From positions 76,456,557 to 76,520,556 of the forward strand of contig CM060987.1 in NCBI GenBank assembly GCA_030765065.1: a stretch of 64,000 nt of DNA, written 5' to 3'. How positions within the stretch are numbered: the first letter of the stretch is position 1; every line of letters begins with the position of its first letter. The position numbers were made by a program, and so were the translations under genes. The notes below the pieces were generated by a model. That model had not been told where the DNA came from, searched no databases, and was given only the letters and a program-made list of their open reading frames with translations. The DNA comes from Deroplatys truncata (lineage: Eukaryota > Arthropoda > Insecta > Mantodea > Mantidae). Below are positions 32,578-44,190 of the stretch, in pieces.

Positions 32578-32836
32578 TTACTTTCTCTAATACTTCACCC
32601 TGCCCATCTCCGTGATTTAGGGGTAGCGTGTCTGCCTCAAATTCAGGAGGTCCCGAGTCCGGTGAGGGCGAGTTACTCTTGTAAGGGCATAATTTTAACC
32701 ATTTCGTTTATTCAAAGTAAGATATGACCTACCAAGTTAAAAGACGTTAAACTTAGAAAAATAAATAAACATATAATAGAAAAAAATTCACCCGAAATAC
32801 AAGTTTTGAGGTCCCCTGAATACAAATATTTTACTT
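32578..32836 (-). repeat. ACT repeat terminal block 2, split by a SINE
   Basis: Runs from ACTTTCTCTAATACTTCACCC, is interrupted at 32601-32786, and resumes GAAATACAAGTTTTGAGGTC to GAATACAAATA. Confidence 0.75.
32601..32786 (+). mobile_element. tRNA-derived SINE, family H, in an ACT repeat
   Basis: Head GTGATTTAGGGGTAGCGTG (A box) and GGTCCCGAGTCCGGTGAGGG (B box), body ending AAAGACGTTAAACTTAGAAA and an ATAAATAAACATATAATAG tail. The bases TTCACCC stand on both sides (32594-32600 and 32787-32793) as a target duplication. Confidence 0.75.
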
Positions 32837-32843
32837 TATTTAG

Positions 32844-33420
32844 ACCGAGAGGAATGGCTCAGACGGCAACGTCTGTTGCGCACATTCGGGAGGTCCCGGG
32901 ATCGATCCACGGCGACCGCCCATTCTGGCTCATGGTTTTTCGTAGTTTCCCCGGTTTGCCAAATGAATGCTGGGGTAGTTCATCTTCTACCACGATTCTC
33001 CTTCCTCTCATTTCCTGTACACATCGTCTTACTTTTCATCTGTTTCAGGGTTGTATGACCAGGCGACGGTGTTCGGCGCGTTGCGGCTGGGCGGTGGCTT
33101 GCGCTCTGTAAAGGTTTCTTCCTGGTGTCGCTGCGGTATTGCTCAGTTAGGTCTTTCCTCAGCGTGGAGCTCCGTCCCTGGGGACCCTGGGCGTTGGTAA
33201 CTTGTGGGCTGGGACCGGGCGGCGTCTAATGCGTTCTATATGGAAACGTTAGGAACCGCATCCAGCCTTGTGCCCATTGGCATCCGGATCTGGTGGCCCT
33301 TCGAGTGTCTCCCCTCATCCTTCCCTCGCGGGAGTCACGCTGGAAGCACAAGGAAGGGCCGACTATCCTGCGTGCGCTGCTCTGGCCCGGTCCCTGGGGC
33401 TCCTGAGCGATATGTACCTT
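32844..33420 (+). mobile_element. Core-domain SINE, copy 2 (about 575 bp)
   Basis: The head has AATGGCTCAGACGGCAACG (A box) and GAGGTCCCGGGATCGATCC (B box). The core (32960-33060) reads AATGCTGGGGTAGTTC..TCATTTCCTG..CATCTGTTTCAGGGTTG. A GC-rich tail follows and ends in CCTTTACCTTTAC. It lies between terminal blocks of ACT repeats, with TTTACTTTA/TTTACCTTTA on its sides. Frames of up to 100 codons through it are GC artefacts. Confidence 0.75.
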
Positions 33421-33521
33421 TACCTTTACTATGTACTTAGTAGGCGGAGGAAGTATTGCATTCCACTCAGAAATTTGTTGTCGGGATTTCACTGTTTTGA
33501 GCTCCCCTGAATAAAAAATTT
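33421..33521 (-). repeat. ACT repeat terminal block 3
   Basis: TACTATGTACTTAGTAGGCG to GAGCTCCCCTGAATAAAAAA: the hairpin-end 100 bp only, followed at once by the next copy. Confidence 0.75.
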
Positions 33522-34490
33522 TACTCTACTACTATGTACCAAGTAGGTAGCGAAAGTATTGTGCGTTACGTGCAGCATTTCGCTGTCGGGATTTCACCGG
33601 AGATAACTGTTTTGAGGCTCTTGATTACAAAAAATGATCTCCATATGCGCGTGCTTGCGTGTGCGTCCATGTGTATGTGTGTGATCGTAGGTGCGCGAGC
33701 GCATTTATTACCAGCATAACTCACAAACGAAGAGTCTAATAAATATGAAACTTGGTATTTAAGTTCAGTATCTTCCAAAGGTACCGCAAGAAGATTTTTA
33801 AGAAAATAATACCGCCCTGAACTATGCTTTACATGGTCAAGTGTTGCATATTTTTATTTTATTAAAAATAGCTTAAATGATTTTGGTTAAAATTCCACAT
33901 ATTAACTATATTTATATGACCAATAAAACGGACATTCTGAATTTTCTTGGAGTAGCCGGTGAAGTCTTCATTCGAAATGAATTTGGTATTTTGTGTAACG
34001 GGTTAACCATAAGGTATAGACGTACAACACAAAAAGATATATGGTACACAATTTATTTCAAATGACGTTTTTGTGGCATAATTCATTGCTGTGGTATCCG
34101 TTATTATTTGTTTGAATTATTCAAAATTTCCATTTTCAAGGTGCTCTTACTATTCAGTTGTTTCTCGTGAAGTTATGGAGGTATGGAATATAAGCGCCAG
34201 TATAATATAGCGACCAGTTCTTAAACATTTGACTATCGCTATTCCCTTTGTACCTATAACGAAATTGTAATGGTGGTGGTGGTGGTGTGGAGTTTAAGGG
34301 CCCGTCGACAGCTAGGTCATTTGGGCCCAAAATGTGTAATGAAACTATTTATGAAAACCTTCACCTCAATTAACTTGAAGTAAACAGAAGAACAAGCTTT
34401 TGCGAGAATAGCTTGTAGATTAAATATAAAAATAAACGAGAGAGATTGGGCAGAGAAAGTAATATGAATTTAACACATTAGATTTTTCTA
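33522..34490 (-). mobile_element. ACT repeat, full length
   Basis: Starts TTTACTCTACTACTATGTACC, has a short TG/CG tract at 33650-33700 and the body in family order, and ends GGGCAGAGAAAGTAATATGA then TTAACACATTAGATTTTT. A GGT-repeat-rich insertion lies at 34270-34290. Confidence 0.8.
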
Positions 34491-34925
34491 TTTACCAATA
34501 CATAATTTATCATTGATCTCTGTCCTCTACTGCTACTTGTGAATGTTCTTATGCCTAAAGAATGTGTATTCGTGACTTTAGTTTGTTAAAGTTTCCACAA
34601 TTGCGTAAGCTTTCTCCATTTTCATTCAGATGTGACTCTCCATTATCTCCCAGTGTATCTTGTACTGGTACTTTGCCAACTCTATCATTATAGTCTCAAG
34701 CCTTTACATAATTTTATTTTGCTGTGTCTACATGTTGTAATGTCTTATAGAAGCTTTTGCTTTCTTCCTTTTTTCCACTTCTGGCGCATAAATTCAAATA
34801 ACTGTTAAATTTCCTATTGCTATTCGCACGGTATCGCACGTTCATTGTCCTATTATTTATAAAATCATAGCTGTAGATTCTATTTCTGAACATTTTGTGT
34901 TTCAACATTGCCATCCCTAAAGAAG

Positions 34926-35400
34926 TTATTTTACTGTCTCTACCATGTACATGTAGGTGGAGAAAATTCGATGTGTGTGTATCTGTGTAGCTTAACTCAA
35001 AAACGAAATGTCCGATAAATACCAAACTGGGTATTTAGGCTCAGCATGCGACACGAAGATTCAACCCACACCAAACTACCGTTTTCATAGAAAATTGTTT
35101 TAATTCTTTTAATAGCTATTCAGCTGTTCCTCGAGATATCACGGAAGGGATATGAAATTTATAGGCCGGCATATAGCGACCCGGTTTTTAAGTATCTGAC
35201 AACGAGCATTGATTCAGCTATCTTATGCACGTTGTACCTTCAACGAAATGTATAATGAAACTATAATACACAGGTTTATCGCGATTAACATGAAGTAGAT
35301 AGAAAAGTAAGCTTTCGTAGGAATAGTTCGTAGAAGATATATAAACATATACGTGGTAGATAGGGAAAATAATGTGAAGGTAATATCAGATGTTTTCCTC
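34926..35400 (-). mobile_element. ACT repeat with internal deletion
   Basis: Hairpin end ACTGTCTCTACCATGTACAT, a short TG tract, then CTCAAAAACGAAATGTCCG and a jump to the distal part. Ends at ATATCAGATGTTTTCC. Confidence 0.75.
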
Positions 35401-35710
35401 TTTCTGCTCCACTATAGAATAGTAAATAATTTTTAAGAACCTTTAATTTCTTTTTTCGTTTTTGATATTATGCCCAGGTCAACATGGGCTTTTAGTAATT
35501 CCGTTTCCAATACATTTATTTTGTTGTATAGTCCCGGTACATTCCAGGTTGTTATATGTAGTTTTTTTTTCATCAGCTTTTTCTTTGGTGTGATCATCTT
35601 ATCTTTCCCAGTCCGACTAACTCTCTTTACGTAGTGCATTACTAGTCCTATCGAGTAGCTTCCGAACCTAGGAAGTAGGGCCAGGTTTTCCCTAGATTGC
35701 CTTCGCAATG
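35401..35710 (-). pseudogene. N-terminus of a non-LTR endonuclease (frameshifted)
   Basis: Minus-strand residues LHITTWNVPGLYNKINVLE followed by LLKAHVDLGIISKTKK match the start of APE-type endonucleases, where NVRGL and SETKKK are conserved. The E of SETK is K here (ISKTKK). The frame ends at a stop after KEIKGS, but the next bases continue the family in another frame (NYLLFYSGAERG), so a frameshift lies near 35433. The rest of the element is cut off by the ACT repeat at 35400. Confidence 0.7.
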
Positions 35711-36146
35711 GCTATCAGAGTCCTCTTCCCGGTTTTTGTATAAGGAGTGTCCTCCTAAGTAGTACGAATTAGGCCATGTATTTCTCTAGGAGCATTTTAA
35801 TTTTCCTATTCTTCCGCTCCCTGGGAGGATCGTTGATAGTCACTCAACTGCAATGGCGTCGCCACATCCCTACACCTGAAATGCATTATATTTATACAAA
35901 CGTAAAAAAATGTAATATAAATAGTTGTCGGTTACCTCAGGATCTTTCATAGGTTTTCCAGTTGAAAGTTATTAATATTAAGAAGTCAAAATCCTATTTT
36001 ACCCAATCTATTGTTATAAATAGGTGCAATATTACAAAGATCAGGCTAATATTTATCATGATCAAGGCACGAAGTTTGATGACCTAAAAATGTTTAAAAA
36101 AACCTGTAAAGTGTCTATAAGGTTTTAAAAAATGACAATAATTACA
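35711..36146. other. Unassigned, partly 5' leader of the endonuclease remnant
   Basis: No separate gene or repeat recognised. On the minus strand the first part would be the upstream region of the non-LTR element. Confidence 0.4.
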
Positions 36147-37044
36147 AAAATCTGATGTGTTACACTCATATGACTTTCTCTACTCTTGAACGAACTATTT
36201 TTACAAACGCTTATTCTCCATCTACTTCATGTTAATCGAGATAAACATTTGCAGACTCTATCTTATTGCTACTTTTCTTGTAGATGTAAGGGGAATATAT
36301 ATTGGCAAGGGCAATATAGAAATACAGTAGCCTTTAAGCATAGACATTACTCTTAATAGCTGGTTGCTATGTGCAGCACCATTCCCTTTGCCACAGATTA
36401 ATAATCTTTGCATATCCAAGACAGAAAAATGAATAACGAATTCTCATTTGAGAAAATAAGTATTGAAAAATTTAAGGGAATAACAAGCAATATCTCGAAA
36501 ATGGTTCACTCAACAAAAAAATGTATATGACATAAATTGTGTATTTTAACGGATCTACATTTTTTGTGTAGTAAAATTTTGTCTATATCTTAAGGTTTAC
36601 CAGTTATGCAAAAGTCGTTCACAATGAAGAATACTTTTGGAGACATTCCCAGAAAATTCAAGATATACAGTTTATTTGTCATGAAAATATCTTTAACATA
36701 TAATATTTTAACCAAAATCGTTAGAGCTATTTTTGAGAAAATTACAATTTTCGAAAAATGTTCCATGTAAAGGGTAATCTGGGGTGGGGAGATTTTCTTG
36801 AAAACCTTCGTGTCGCATCTCTGGAAGATACCAAACCTAAATACCAAGTTTGGTGTTTATCCGACTGTTCGTTTCTGAGTTATGCTGTTCACAGACACAC
36901 ACACACACACACAGACATGTTTCCAAAAATACCTTTTTTGGATTCAGGGGATCTCAAAACATATATTTCCGGTGAAATCTCGGTATCGAATTTTTGGGTG
37001 GAATACTATACTTCCCCTACTATACGTAGTAGAGAAAGTAAAAA
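36147..37044 (+). mobile_element. ACT repeat, full length
   Basis: AATCTGATGTGTTACACTCA start, ACTTTCTCTAC, body, (CA)n at 36893-36912, and terminal hairpin 37010-37039 with a shortened loop (CTACTATACGTAGTAG). AAAAA follows. It is one of the least decayed copies. Confidence 0.9.
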
Positions 37045-38295
37045 TTTACCAATAACTGAGATTTATCTAACTTATTAAAACTAGTGCATAGAAAGTGATA
37101 ACTTAATTTATACTTGGGCCTACAGAAAAGCATATACAAGAACAATGATGAGATAATTTGAAATGAATTAAAGATGTATATTATTTTAATGTTCTTGTTC
37201 GAAAAATCCGAAAACAAAATTAATAACATTGTTTTTGAAGCAATTTTTCCTAAACTGTAGCCATGCATTAACTCTTTTGAGTTCCCAGATTATACAAAAC
37301 TGACAGCGAATGAAGAGGAATTCGCAGCCTATAGCATGATATAAGGTTAAGACAACAGCAACCTAACTCTACGCACTTAGCACAAAAACAGGAAAACCTA
37401 TCTCTCCAATGGTTATTTTGGGACATACCTGCTACAATGACAATAGCGTAAACAACACTTAATAGAAATGTGATTTTTTCCCATGAATGCCAGTAAAGAT
37501 TATGTAAAATGTCAATATAAAAATGTTTATATGCTCAATGTAAATACAAGAAAATGACTAATACGTAAAAGTATGACAAAATGGCTGGAAATAGAAAAGG
37601 CATAAATGCCATAAAAAGGCCAAAATGATCTAATAAATATGCACTTTCATAATCTGGGGTCTATGATAAGGATTTACGTACACGTTAGCAATGTTTATGA
37701 TGACATCACAATGCGTCCTTGATCATGATCAATCTAACAAATAGGCCTTTGATACGAATAGAGTGTGTGGGATATTTGGCAGGCATTTGTTCTATCGGCG
37801 AAAACTACAAGGAGCATTGTTTGACTTTAATAGGTAAATTGAAACTGCGAGCGCGAAGCAAGGAATACGAAGCATAAGAAATGCTGGTTTTTCCAACGCA
37901 TTTTCCTCTCTCGTAGCTCAGGGTGCTTGTACTGGATTAATGGATTGCTGATGTCAGCAACAAACTTCCCCCACCACTCCCTGTTGTGTCGCATCGTCGA
38001 CACCCTCTTTGTGACTATGGGAGAGAAAGGAGTCGAGATGTCTTGAATTAATAAGTTTCCCGGGAGGCAAGAACTTACAGGCCTTCACGACTACTCGGCT
38101 TCGAGGGTCCATTTTCCATTTGCAAAACACTTCGCCGCATTTTCTTCTTCGAAACTGGTTTTTATAAAACATTAATTAAAACTGGTCTCAGTAGTTGAGT
38201 ACTGTTTTAAAATACTTGGAATATCAGTCTATTCCAGAAGTAAAATTAAAAGTAACTTATATGTGATAGAAGCACGATTGGTTATTTTAGGGCTA
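37045..38295. other. Unassigned DNA
   Basis: AT-rich to 37900, then a GC-richer patch at 37905-38150 without recognised coding or tRNA boxes. Confidence 0.4.
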
Positions 38296-38524
38296 AAGCT
38301 GTTTCGCATCGAGCTTAGCTGTGTGTTTTAGGGATAAAATTTTCAGCACTATAAAATAATTTTGATTAATATTAAAAAATGTTTGAGATATTGACATGGA
38401 AGATAAAATGTATACCTACCTTGGATTTTAGTTAACAGTCTGTCCTCCTTATTCTCAACGAGTTTTAGGCGCTTTAACATAATTAAAAAACTATAACATA
38501 TAGGCAAAGATTCGCACAAAAAAA
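38296..38524 (-). mobile_element. ACT repeat fragment left of a SINE
   Basis: Contains ATTTTGATTAATATTAAA, TTTGAGATATTGACATGG and the following family words to GATTCGCACAAAAAAA, where a SINE is inserted. It resumes at 38868. Confidence 0.6.
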
Positions 38525-38675
38525 GGCTGGCCCTGTACCTCAGTCGGTACAGCACCTGCCTGCTGTGCGTGGGGTGCCCGGGTTCAATTCCTGGCTGGGC
38601 GGGTGGGAGTTTTTCTCCAGCCAAGATTATTCCCTATCCTTCCCAGAGTCTGGAAGTAAATGAGCGTGTGAATGT

Positions 38676-38724
<49 letters not shown>

Positions 38725-38867
38725 CTAACGATTAAAAGCCCAACGATAAGAGAATGCGAGATAACACCATTGCCAATAAACAATAAGTTCCAAAGGAAAG
38801 GTCGCCGATAAGACTAATATAGATATAGATAGATATAAAACGAACTAAAAAAAAAGAAAGAAAAGAA
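38525..38867 (+). mobile_element. tRNA-derived SINE, family C copy 1
   Basis: Head GTACCTCAGTCGGTACAGC (A box) and CCCGGGTTCAATTCCTGG (B box), then CTCCAGCCAAGATTATTCCC, a long (TG)n (38674-38721), and a body that ends in a GATA-rich and A-rich tail. Two other copies lie at 44414-44680 and 54516-54801. Confidence 0.85.
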
Positions 38868-39500
38868 AGAAACATCACATTTGTTAAACATCTTTATTGT
38901 AACTTCAGCTATTAGCAAAATATTTCCTGTTGTTCGTTTGAACTATTCGACATGTTAAGCAGTACGCCTTTGAAGTAATACATCAAGTTTTTCCATCCTT
39001 CTCGGTAACTTTCAGTACCTTCTTTTGTTATAGATATTCTAACCAATCTTGCTTGTGTGCCAAGCTCGAAAATGAAAAGTCGTATGTATACCAAACTTAT
39101 TAAGTACAACGTAATGGATGCCAAACTAAGTATATCACGAAATTCTCCCTTTTACATTCAAATATGCTAGATTTTTGTTTTGTTTCTCCAAAAACGGCAC
39201 CAAGAACTTTGATCGAGATGTCATATGTTTGAGATATTGGTGTTATTAAACAAAACATATATTTTAAATTTTCTCTTAACAACTGATGCACTTTTCTTTA
39301 TTGAGATTGAATTTTGTATAAATGAGAAACCATAAGAGACGACGAAAAACTGGGCAGGAAACTTGTAGAACTCACTGAAATACACAGATGTGTTAACTAA
39401 TCTTTTTTATAGCGTTAGGGGTTTTCGAAATATTTTATTTATGCGTTTACATTCTCCCAAGCGTAAGTGCGTTACCTGATAGAATACGTTTCTAAGTTTG
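38868..39500 (-). mobile_element. ACT repeat fragments (two, diverged)
   Basis: 38868-38990 continues the copy broken by the SINE (AACTTCAGCTATTAGCAAAA). 39055-39500 is part of another copy with GCTCGAAAATGAAAAGTCG, CATATGTTTGAGATATTGG and GAGAAACCATAAGAGACG. Confidence 0.55.
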
Positions 39501-40124
39501 GAATTCTTCCGTTTTCTTTTCCCTCAAAAGATCTCGTTACTTCGAATTCTCAATATATTCTTCCATGTTTCTGGCATAAACATTTGAATATTGCTTTCGT
39601 ATGTTACATGTAACTAAATATATATTTTTCATGAATAATTATTACAGTGAATAGAATAGTCAATTTTATATGAATAATATAAATAATATAGGTATTATGT
39701 GTGAAATTATAATGGGTAGCCGTGTGAAAGTTACACCTCAGAATTTTTCTACTTCTTCCTGAGGTGACAAAATTAAGATTTATCAAATTTTTCTTGGTGT
39801 CTCTCTCTTACTCATTTACTCACTCTGTGTTTTCTCTTACTTCTTCTGTTTTAGGTCTTCTTTCCAATCATTTTATGAATGATATTTTTGCTGGATCATT
39901 TATTGCTAATTTATTTTAATGTCTTCCATAAGAATTGTGTTCTAAAATTGCAGTGAATCTTTTCCAAAAGTCCAATTTTCTCTATTATTAATCAATGATA
40001 AGTAGAAGATGTATCGCGTTCCAAAACGTTTTGGAAACGAGAGTTCACAGAATACGCGTTTTGAGATCCTCCGAAATATACACATTTTCAAAAATATTTC
40101 TTTTGATATGAGAGAGAGAATTGC
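39501..40124. other. Unassigned AT-rich DNA
   Basis: No gene recognised. 39995-40090 may hold a very worn ACT terminal block (AATGATAAGTAGAAGATG..TTTTGAGATCCTCCGAA). Confidence 0.4.
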
Positions 40125-41000
40125 ATAACTAAAAATCTGAGTGTTGCATTCACATGACTTTCTCCGTTCACTACTCTACAAAATTTTCCTACAAAAATAT
40201 TCTTCTATTTCTGGTTAATATAGATCAACTTTCATTACACATCTGGTTATAGATATAAGTAGAATACTTTTAGATAAAGCGATAGTCAAATAATTACACA
40301 GCCAGTTGCCATATGATGGCTTTAAAATTCTGTTCTTTGCATGAAAAAATAAGGACGTAAGAAAGAAAGATAGAAAGATAGATGGATTGTATTAAATTAG
40401 ATAGACAAACAGGCCGACAGAATAGATAGATTGAAAAAGTAATGGCGATTTTCAGTTAAGAAAGGTATAAAGCAGGTTGAAACTTCAAACCAATCTCGGA
40501 AATGCTTAACGCCACAAAGGATTGTTATATAAATTGTTTGCTTTGAGAGATACACATTTTTGGTGTCGTACGATTTGGTCTGTGTTTTACAGCTTACTAA
40601 TTATACAAAAATCATTCTGAATATATAGGACTTCACAGGCTATTCCCAAAAGATTCAAGATATACATTTTATTTATGGTATGAATACTTTAAACATGTGG
40701 TGTTTTGATCAAAATGGTTAGCAGTTTTTGAGAAAAAAAACCATACTTTTTCCATTTAGGGTAGCTTAGGGCGGGGAGACTTTCTTGAAAATCTTCGTTG
40801 TGTATCCTTGAAATACTCTAAACTTAAATACCTTGTTTAGTGCTTAACCTACTTTTCGTCTTTTAGTTATGGTGCTCACAGATCTGCCCCCCTCCACACA
40901 CCAGTTTTCTACAGCTGCCTTTTTTGGATTCAAGCAGACTTAAAACAATTTCCGGCGAGATATCTGCATTGAATTTGAAATGTAATACGAAACACGTTGG
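40125..41000 (+). mobile_element. ACT repeat, diverged
   Basis: Starts AATCTGAGTGTTGCATTCAC, ACTTTCTCCG, has the body in family order with GATA-rich insertions near 40370, and decays near the hairpin end (GAAATGTAATACGAAACACG). Confidence 0.75.
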
Positions 41001-41017
41001 TTATTTTTTTATCCCCC

Positions 41018-41490
41018 CCCCAAATGGCTCTAACGACTTTAATTAAAATCATGTTTAAGATATTTGTATGAAAAATGCAGGGTTAATTTTGAATCTTCTG
41101 GAAGCAGCCTGTAAGACCATATTCATCCTAATGAACTTTCTATAACTAGTAAAGCGTAAGAGGTACACAAGTTCTTACTACAGAAAAGCTATGTCAAATA
41201 ACATTTTTTTGGAGTTAACCATTTCCGAGATATTCTTTGTTATTGACTTGAATTTTCAAATACTTATGGGGTTCTCAAGTGGAAAGTCGCTAATAGTTTT
41301 TCTGATATTCATGTAAGCCATTACACTTTATTCAACTGCTCCTTCTTATACCTACAACGAATTGTGTAAATGTGTAATCAAAGTTTATCTTGACTGAAGA
41401 GAAGTAGATAGAAGTATAAGCTTTTGTAAGAATATTTGTAGAAGAGTGAGCAGAGAAAGTGATGTGAATGCAACACATACGCTTTTTCTG
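41018..41490 (-). mobile_element. ACT repeat, distal half
   Basis: Begins internally at AAATGGCTCTAACGACTTTA and runs to GAGTGAGCAGAGAAAGTGATG and CAACACATACG. The hairpin half is missing. Confidence 0.75.
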
Positions 41491-41589
41491 TTTTTCTTCG
41501 CAAGCCCTCGTTTTTACAACTATGATATCGACTTGATAATATTATATGTAATGATCAGGTGTTAGAGAGAGTAGAAAGTTTTAAGTAGA

Positions 41590-41990
41590 TACGTGAGTAC
41601 CATTATTTGTAGTGATGGTAGAGTAGAACACGATGTACCTATCAAAGAGAGTAAAAAATGCATGCTACCAAATAAACAACACAATAGTCAGGAAGACAGA
41701 GATTAGCATAAAGGCAAATATACAAATATATCACTCAATAATGAAACCTATATTACAATATGAAACAGAAAGCTTGACATTAGACACACACATAGCAACA
41801 CTAGTAGAGACAAAGTGCTTAAGAAGAATTGTGGGAAAGACTAGAAGGATTAGAAATGATATAATAAAAGAAGAGGTAAAATTAGAGACCTCAATAACTG
41901 AACCTATAGAAGAGAAACAACTCAGTGGTTTGTAGATGTCTACTGAAAGACGAAGGAAAGCAAAGTTAAGCAATCAACAGAGATGAGGGC
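41590..41990 (+). pseudogene. C-terminal fragment of a non-LTR reverse transcriptase
   Basis: A 100-codon frame at 41633-41935 reads YLSKRVKNACYQINNTIVRK, then IQIYHSIMKPILQYETESL and KCLRRIVGKTRR. This is the region after the RT thumb in an arthropod endonuclease-RT family (AINNTIVGKKEI, then YGSESW; here YETESL). The frame is short and lacks the catalytic domain. It differs in type from the remnant at 16930-17600. Confidence 0.65.
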
Positions 41991-42109
41991 AGAAGGAAAA
42001 ATAGGAAGAGAAGATCAAACATTAAATGGGAAAAGACTATAAAATGAGTAGTACAAAACAAGGGGAAAATGGGTGAAATAAAAATAATGTACATAATATG
42101 TGAATAATA

Positions 42110-43332
42110 TACACTATGTGATCAAAAGTATCCGGACACCCCCACAAACATACGTTTTTCATCTTAGGTGCATTGTGCTGCCACCTACTGCCTGGTACTC
42201 ATTATCCGCGACCTCAGTAGTCATTAGACATCACGAAAGAGCAGAATGGGACGCTCCGTGGAACTCACGGTCTTCGAACGTGGTCAGCTGATTGGGTGTC
42301 ACTTGTGTCAAAAGTCTGTACGCTAGACTTCCACATTTCTAAACATCCCTAGGTCCAATGTTTCTGATGTGATAGTGAAGTGGAAACGTGAAGGGACATC
42401 TAAAGCACAAAAGCGTACAGCCCGACCTTGTCTATTTTCTGACAGAGACCGCCGACATTAGAAGAGGGTCGTAAAGAGTAATAGGCAGACATCTATCCAG
42501 ACTATCGCACAGGAATTCTAAACTGCATCAGGATCCACTCCAAGTACTATGACAGTTAGGCGTGAGGTGAGAAACCTTGGATTCCATGGTCGAGCGGCTG
42601 CTCGTAAACCATACATCACGCAGGAAAATGCCAAACGACGCCTCGCTTGGTGTAAGGAGCGTCAACATTACACGATTGAACAATTGGCAAAACGTTGTGT
42701 GGAGTGACGAATCACGGTACACAATGTGGCGATCCGAAGGCAGGGTGTGGGTATGGCGAATGCCCGGTGAACGTCATCTGCCAGCGTGTGTATTGCCAAC
42801 AGTGAAATTTGGAGATGGTGGTGTTATGGTGTGGTCGTGTTTTTCCTGGAGCGGGCTTGCACCCCTTGTTGTTTTGCGTGGCACGTTCCAGCGCAGACCC
42901 ACATAGATATTTTAAGCACCTTCTTGCTTACCACTGTTGAAGAGCAATTCGGGGATGGCAATTGAGCACCTATTCATACTGCACGGGCTGTGGCGGAGCG
43001 GTTACACGACAATAACATCCCTGTAATTGACTGGCCTGCACAGAGTCCTGACTTGAATCCTATAGAACACCTTTGGGATGATTTGGAACGCCGGCTTCGT
43101 GCCAGGCCTCACCGACCTACATCGATACCTCTCCTCAGTTCCGCACTCCGTGAAGAATGGGCTGCCATTCCCCAAGAAACCTTCCAGGACCTGATTGAAA
43201 GTATGCCTGCGAGAGTGAACGATGTCATCAAGGTGGGCCAACACCATATTGACTTCCAGCATTACCGATGGAGGGCGCCACGAACTTATACGTTATTTTC
43301 AGCCCAAGTGTCCGGATACCTTTGATGGTGTA
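42110..43332 (+). mobile_element. Tc1-type DNA transposon, inactive (1,223 bp)
   Basis: Terminal inverted repeats TACACTATGTGATCAAAAG.. and TACACCATCAAAG.. both run into GTATCCGGACAC, and TA stands outside each end (42108-42109, 43333-43334). The transposase begins near 42247 (MGRSVELTVFERGQLIG), has the DESRYTMW block near 42705 and WPAQSPDLNPIEHLWDDLER near 43030-43090 with the final catalytic Glu. Stops at several places and a lost DNAPIHTAR-like Asp (42955-42975) show that it is dead. It sits within the first bases of repeat Y. Confidence 0.92.
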
Positions 43333-43334
43333 TA

Positions 43335-43690
43335 CTAATGTTATAAAAAGAGAAATTTTGCGTTTGGGTGCGTATGTATAAGGTAGCCTTGAAAACTGAT
43401 TTTTATAATTATTTCACCATTGAAAAGCACGGTTCTTCCCAACGAATATAGACTATATGAAAGCTTCAAATTCCTATTCCTAAATGATAAAAGGTCTAAA
43501 AGGAATATGCAAGGCATGGATATTAAGAGTATAAACACGTTGAAGCCATAAAAGAACATGCTTGACAAGGAGTCTTTAACTCTTCAATGAGAATGCCATG
43601 CAGTAAAAATTAATTGTTACACCTCAGAAAACGCGTGTTAAAATAACACAAACGCCATGGATATTTCATCCTAGATGGTTACGATTTAAC
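43335..43690 (+). repeat. Repeat Y, copy 2
   Basis: Begins CTAATGTTATAAAAAGAGAAA right after the Tc1 element and ends near GATATTTCATCCTAGATGG. Its parts match 17708-17825 and 19555-19760. The class is unknown; its opening bases resemble insect DINE/Lep1-type repeats. Confidence 0.5.
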
Positions 43691-43694
43691 TCTT

Positions 43695-44190
43695 AGGACT
43701 AACACCAACTCGACCTCGACGTACATCTTTTGTGCCCCCAAGAGGAGGGTGGAGTGAGAGGAGACAGGACGGCCGGACCAAGAGGCATGACAGGGTCCCT
43801 GCGTTTTGGAGATTGAAACTCCCAAGATGGCAGCTGTTGGAACACGTCCCTCCTACGGGCTTATACATCCCCTGGGAGGCCAGGGTTCGGAAACCGCCCC
43901 CATTCCGGGGAACGAAGGCTTACATAGAACATCCTTTTCCCCTGCCATGAAACGCCGAGGCTTTCGCCGAACTTTCAACCCTGGAACAGACCAAGAAGAT
44001 GAAAGATGAAGTGAATGTAGGTGAATTGGAGGGACAGGAAATTCGGGGAATGTAATGAACCTTCCCAGCATTCGCCTAGCGTCCCGGGGAAATCCCAGTA
44101 AAACCCAGGAAAGTCGGCCGCGGGAATCGAACCCATGAGGTTCCAATGTGAGACACAGACGTTATCACCTGAGCCATCTCGCCCGGTATG
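43695..44190 (-). mobile_element. Core-domain SINE, copy 3
   Basis: Minus-strand head GATGGCTCAGGTGATAACG (A box) and CATGGGTTCGATTCCCGC (B box) at about 44175-44110. The core at 44085-43975 reads GAATGCTGGGAAGGTTC, ATTTCCTGTCCC, CATCTTTCATC and TGTTCCAGGGTTG. A GC-rich tail follows to about 43695 and differs from the tails of the other two copies. The overlapping open frames are artefacts. Confidence 0.8.

Noticed and set aside
43732-44146. Several overlapping 70-97 codon frames as genes
   Set aside because: They lie in the core-domain SINE copy 3 and are open on both strands because of GC content.
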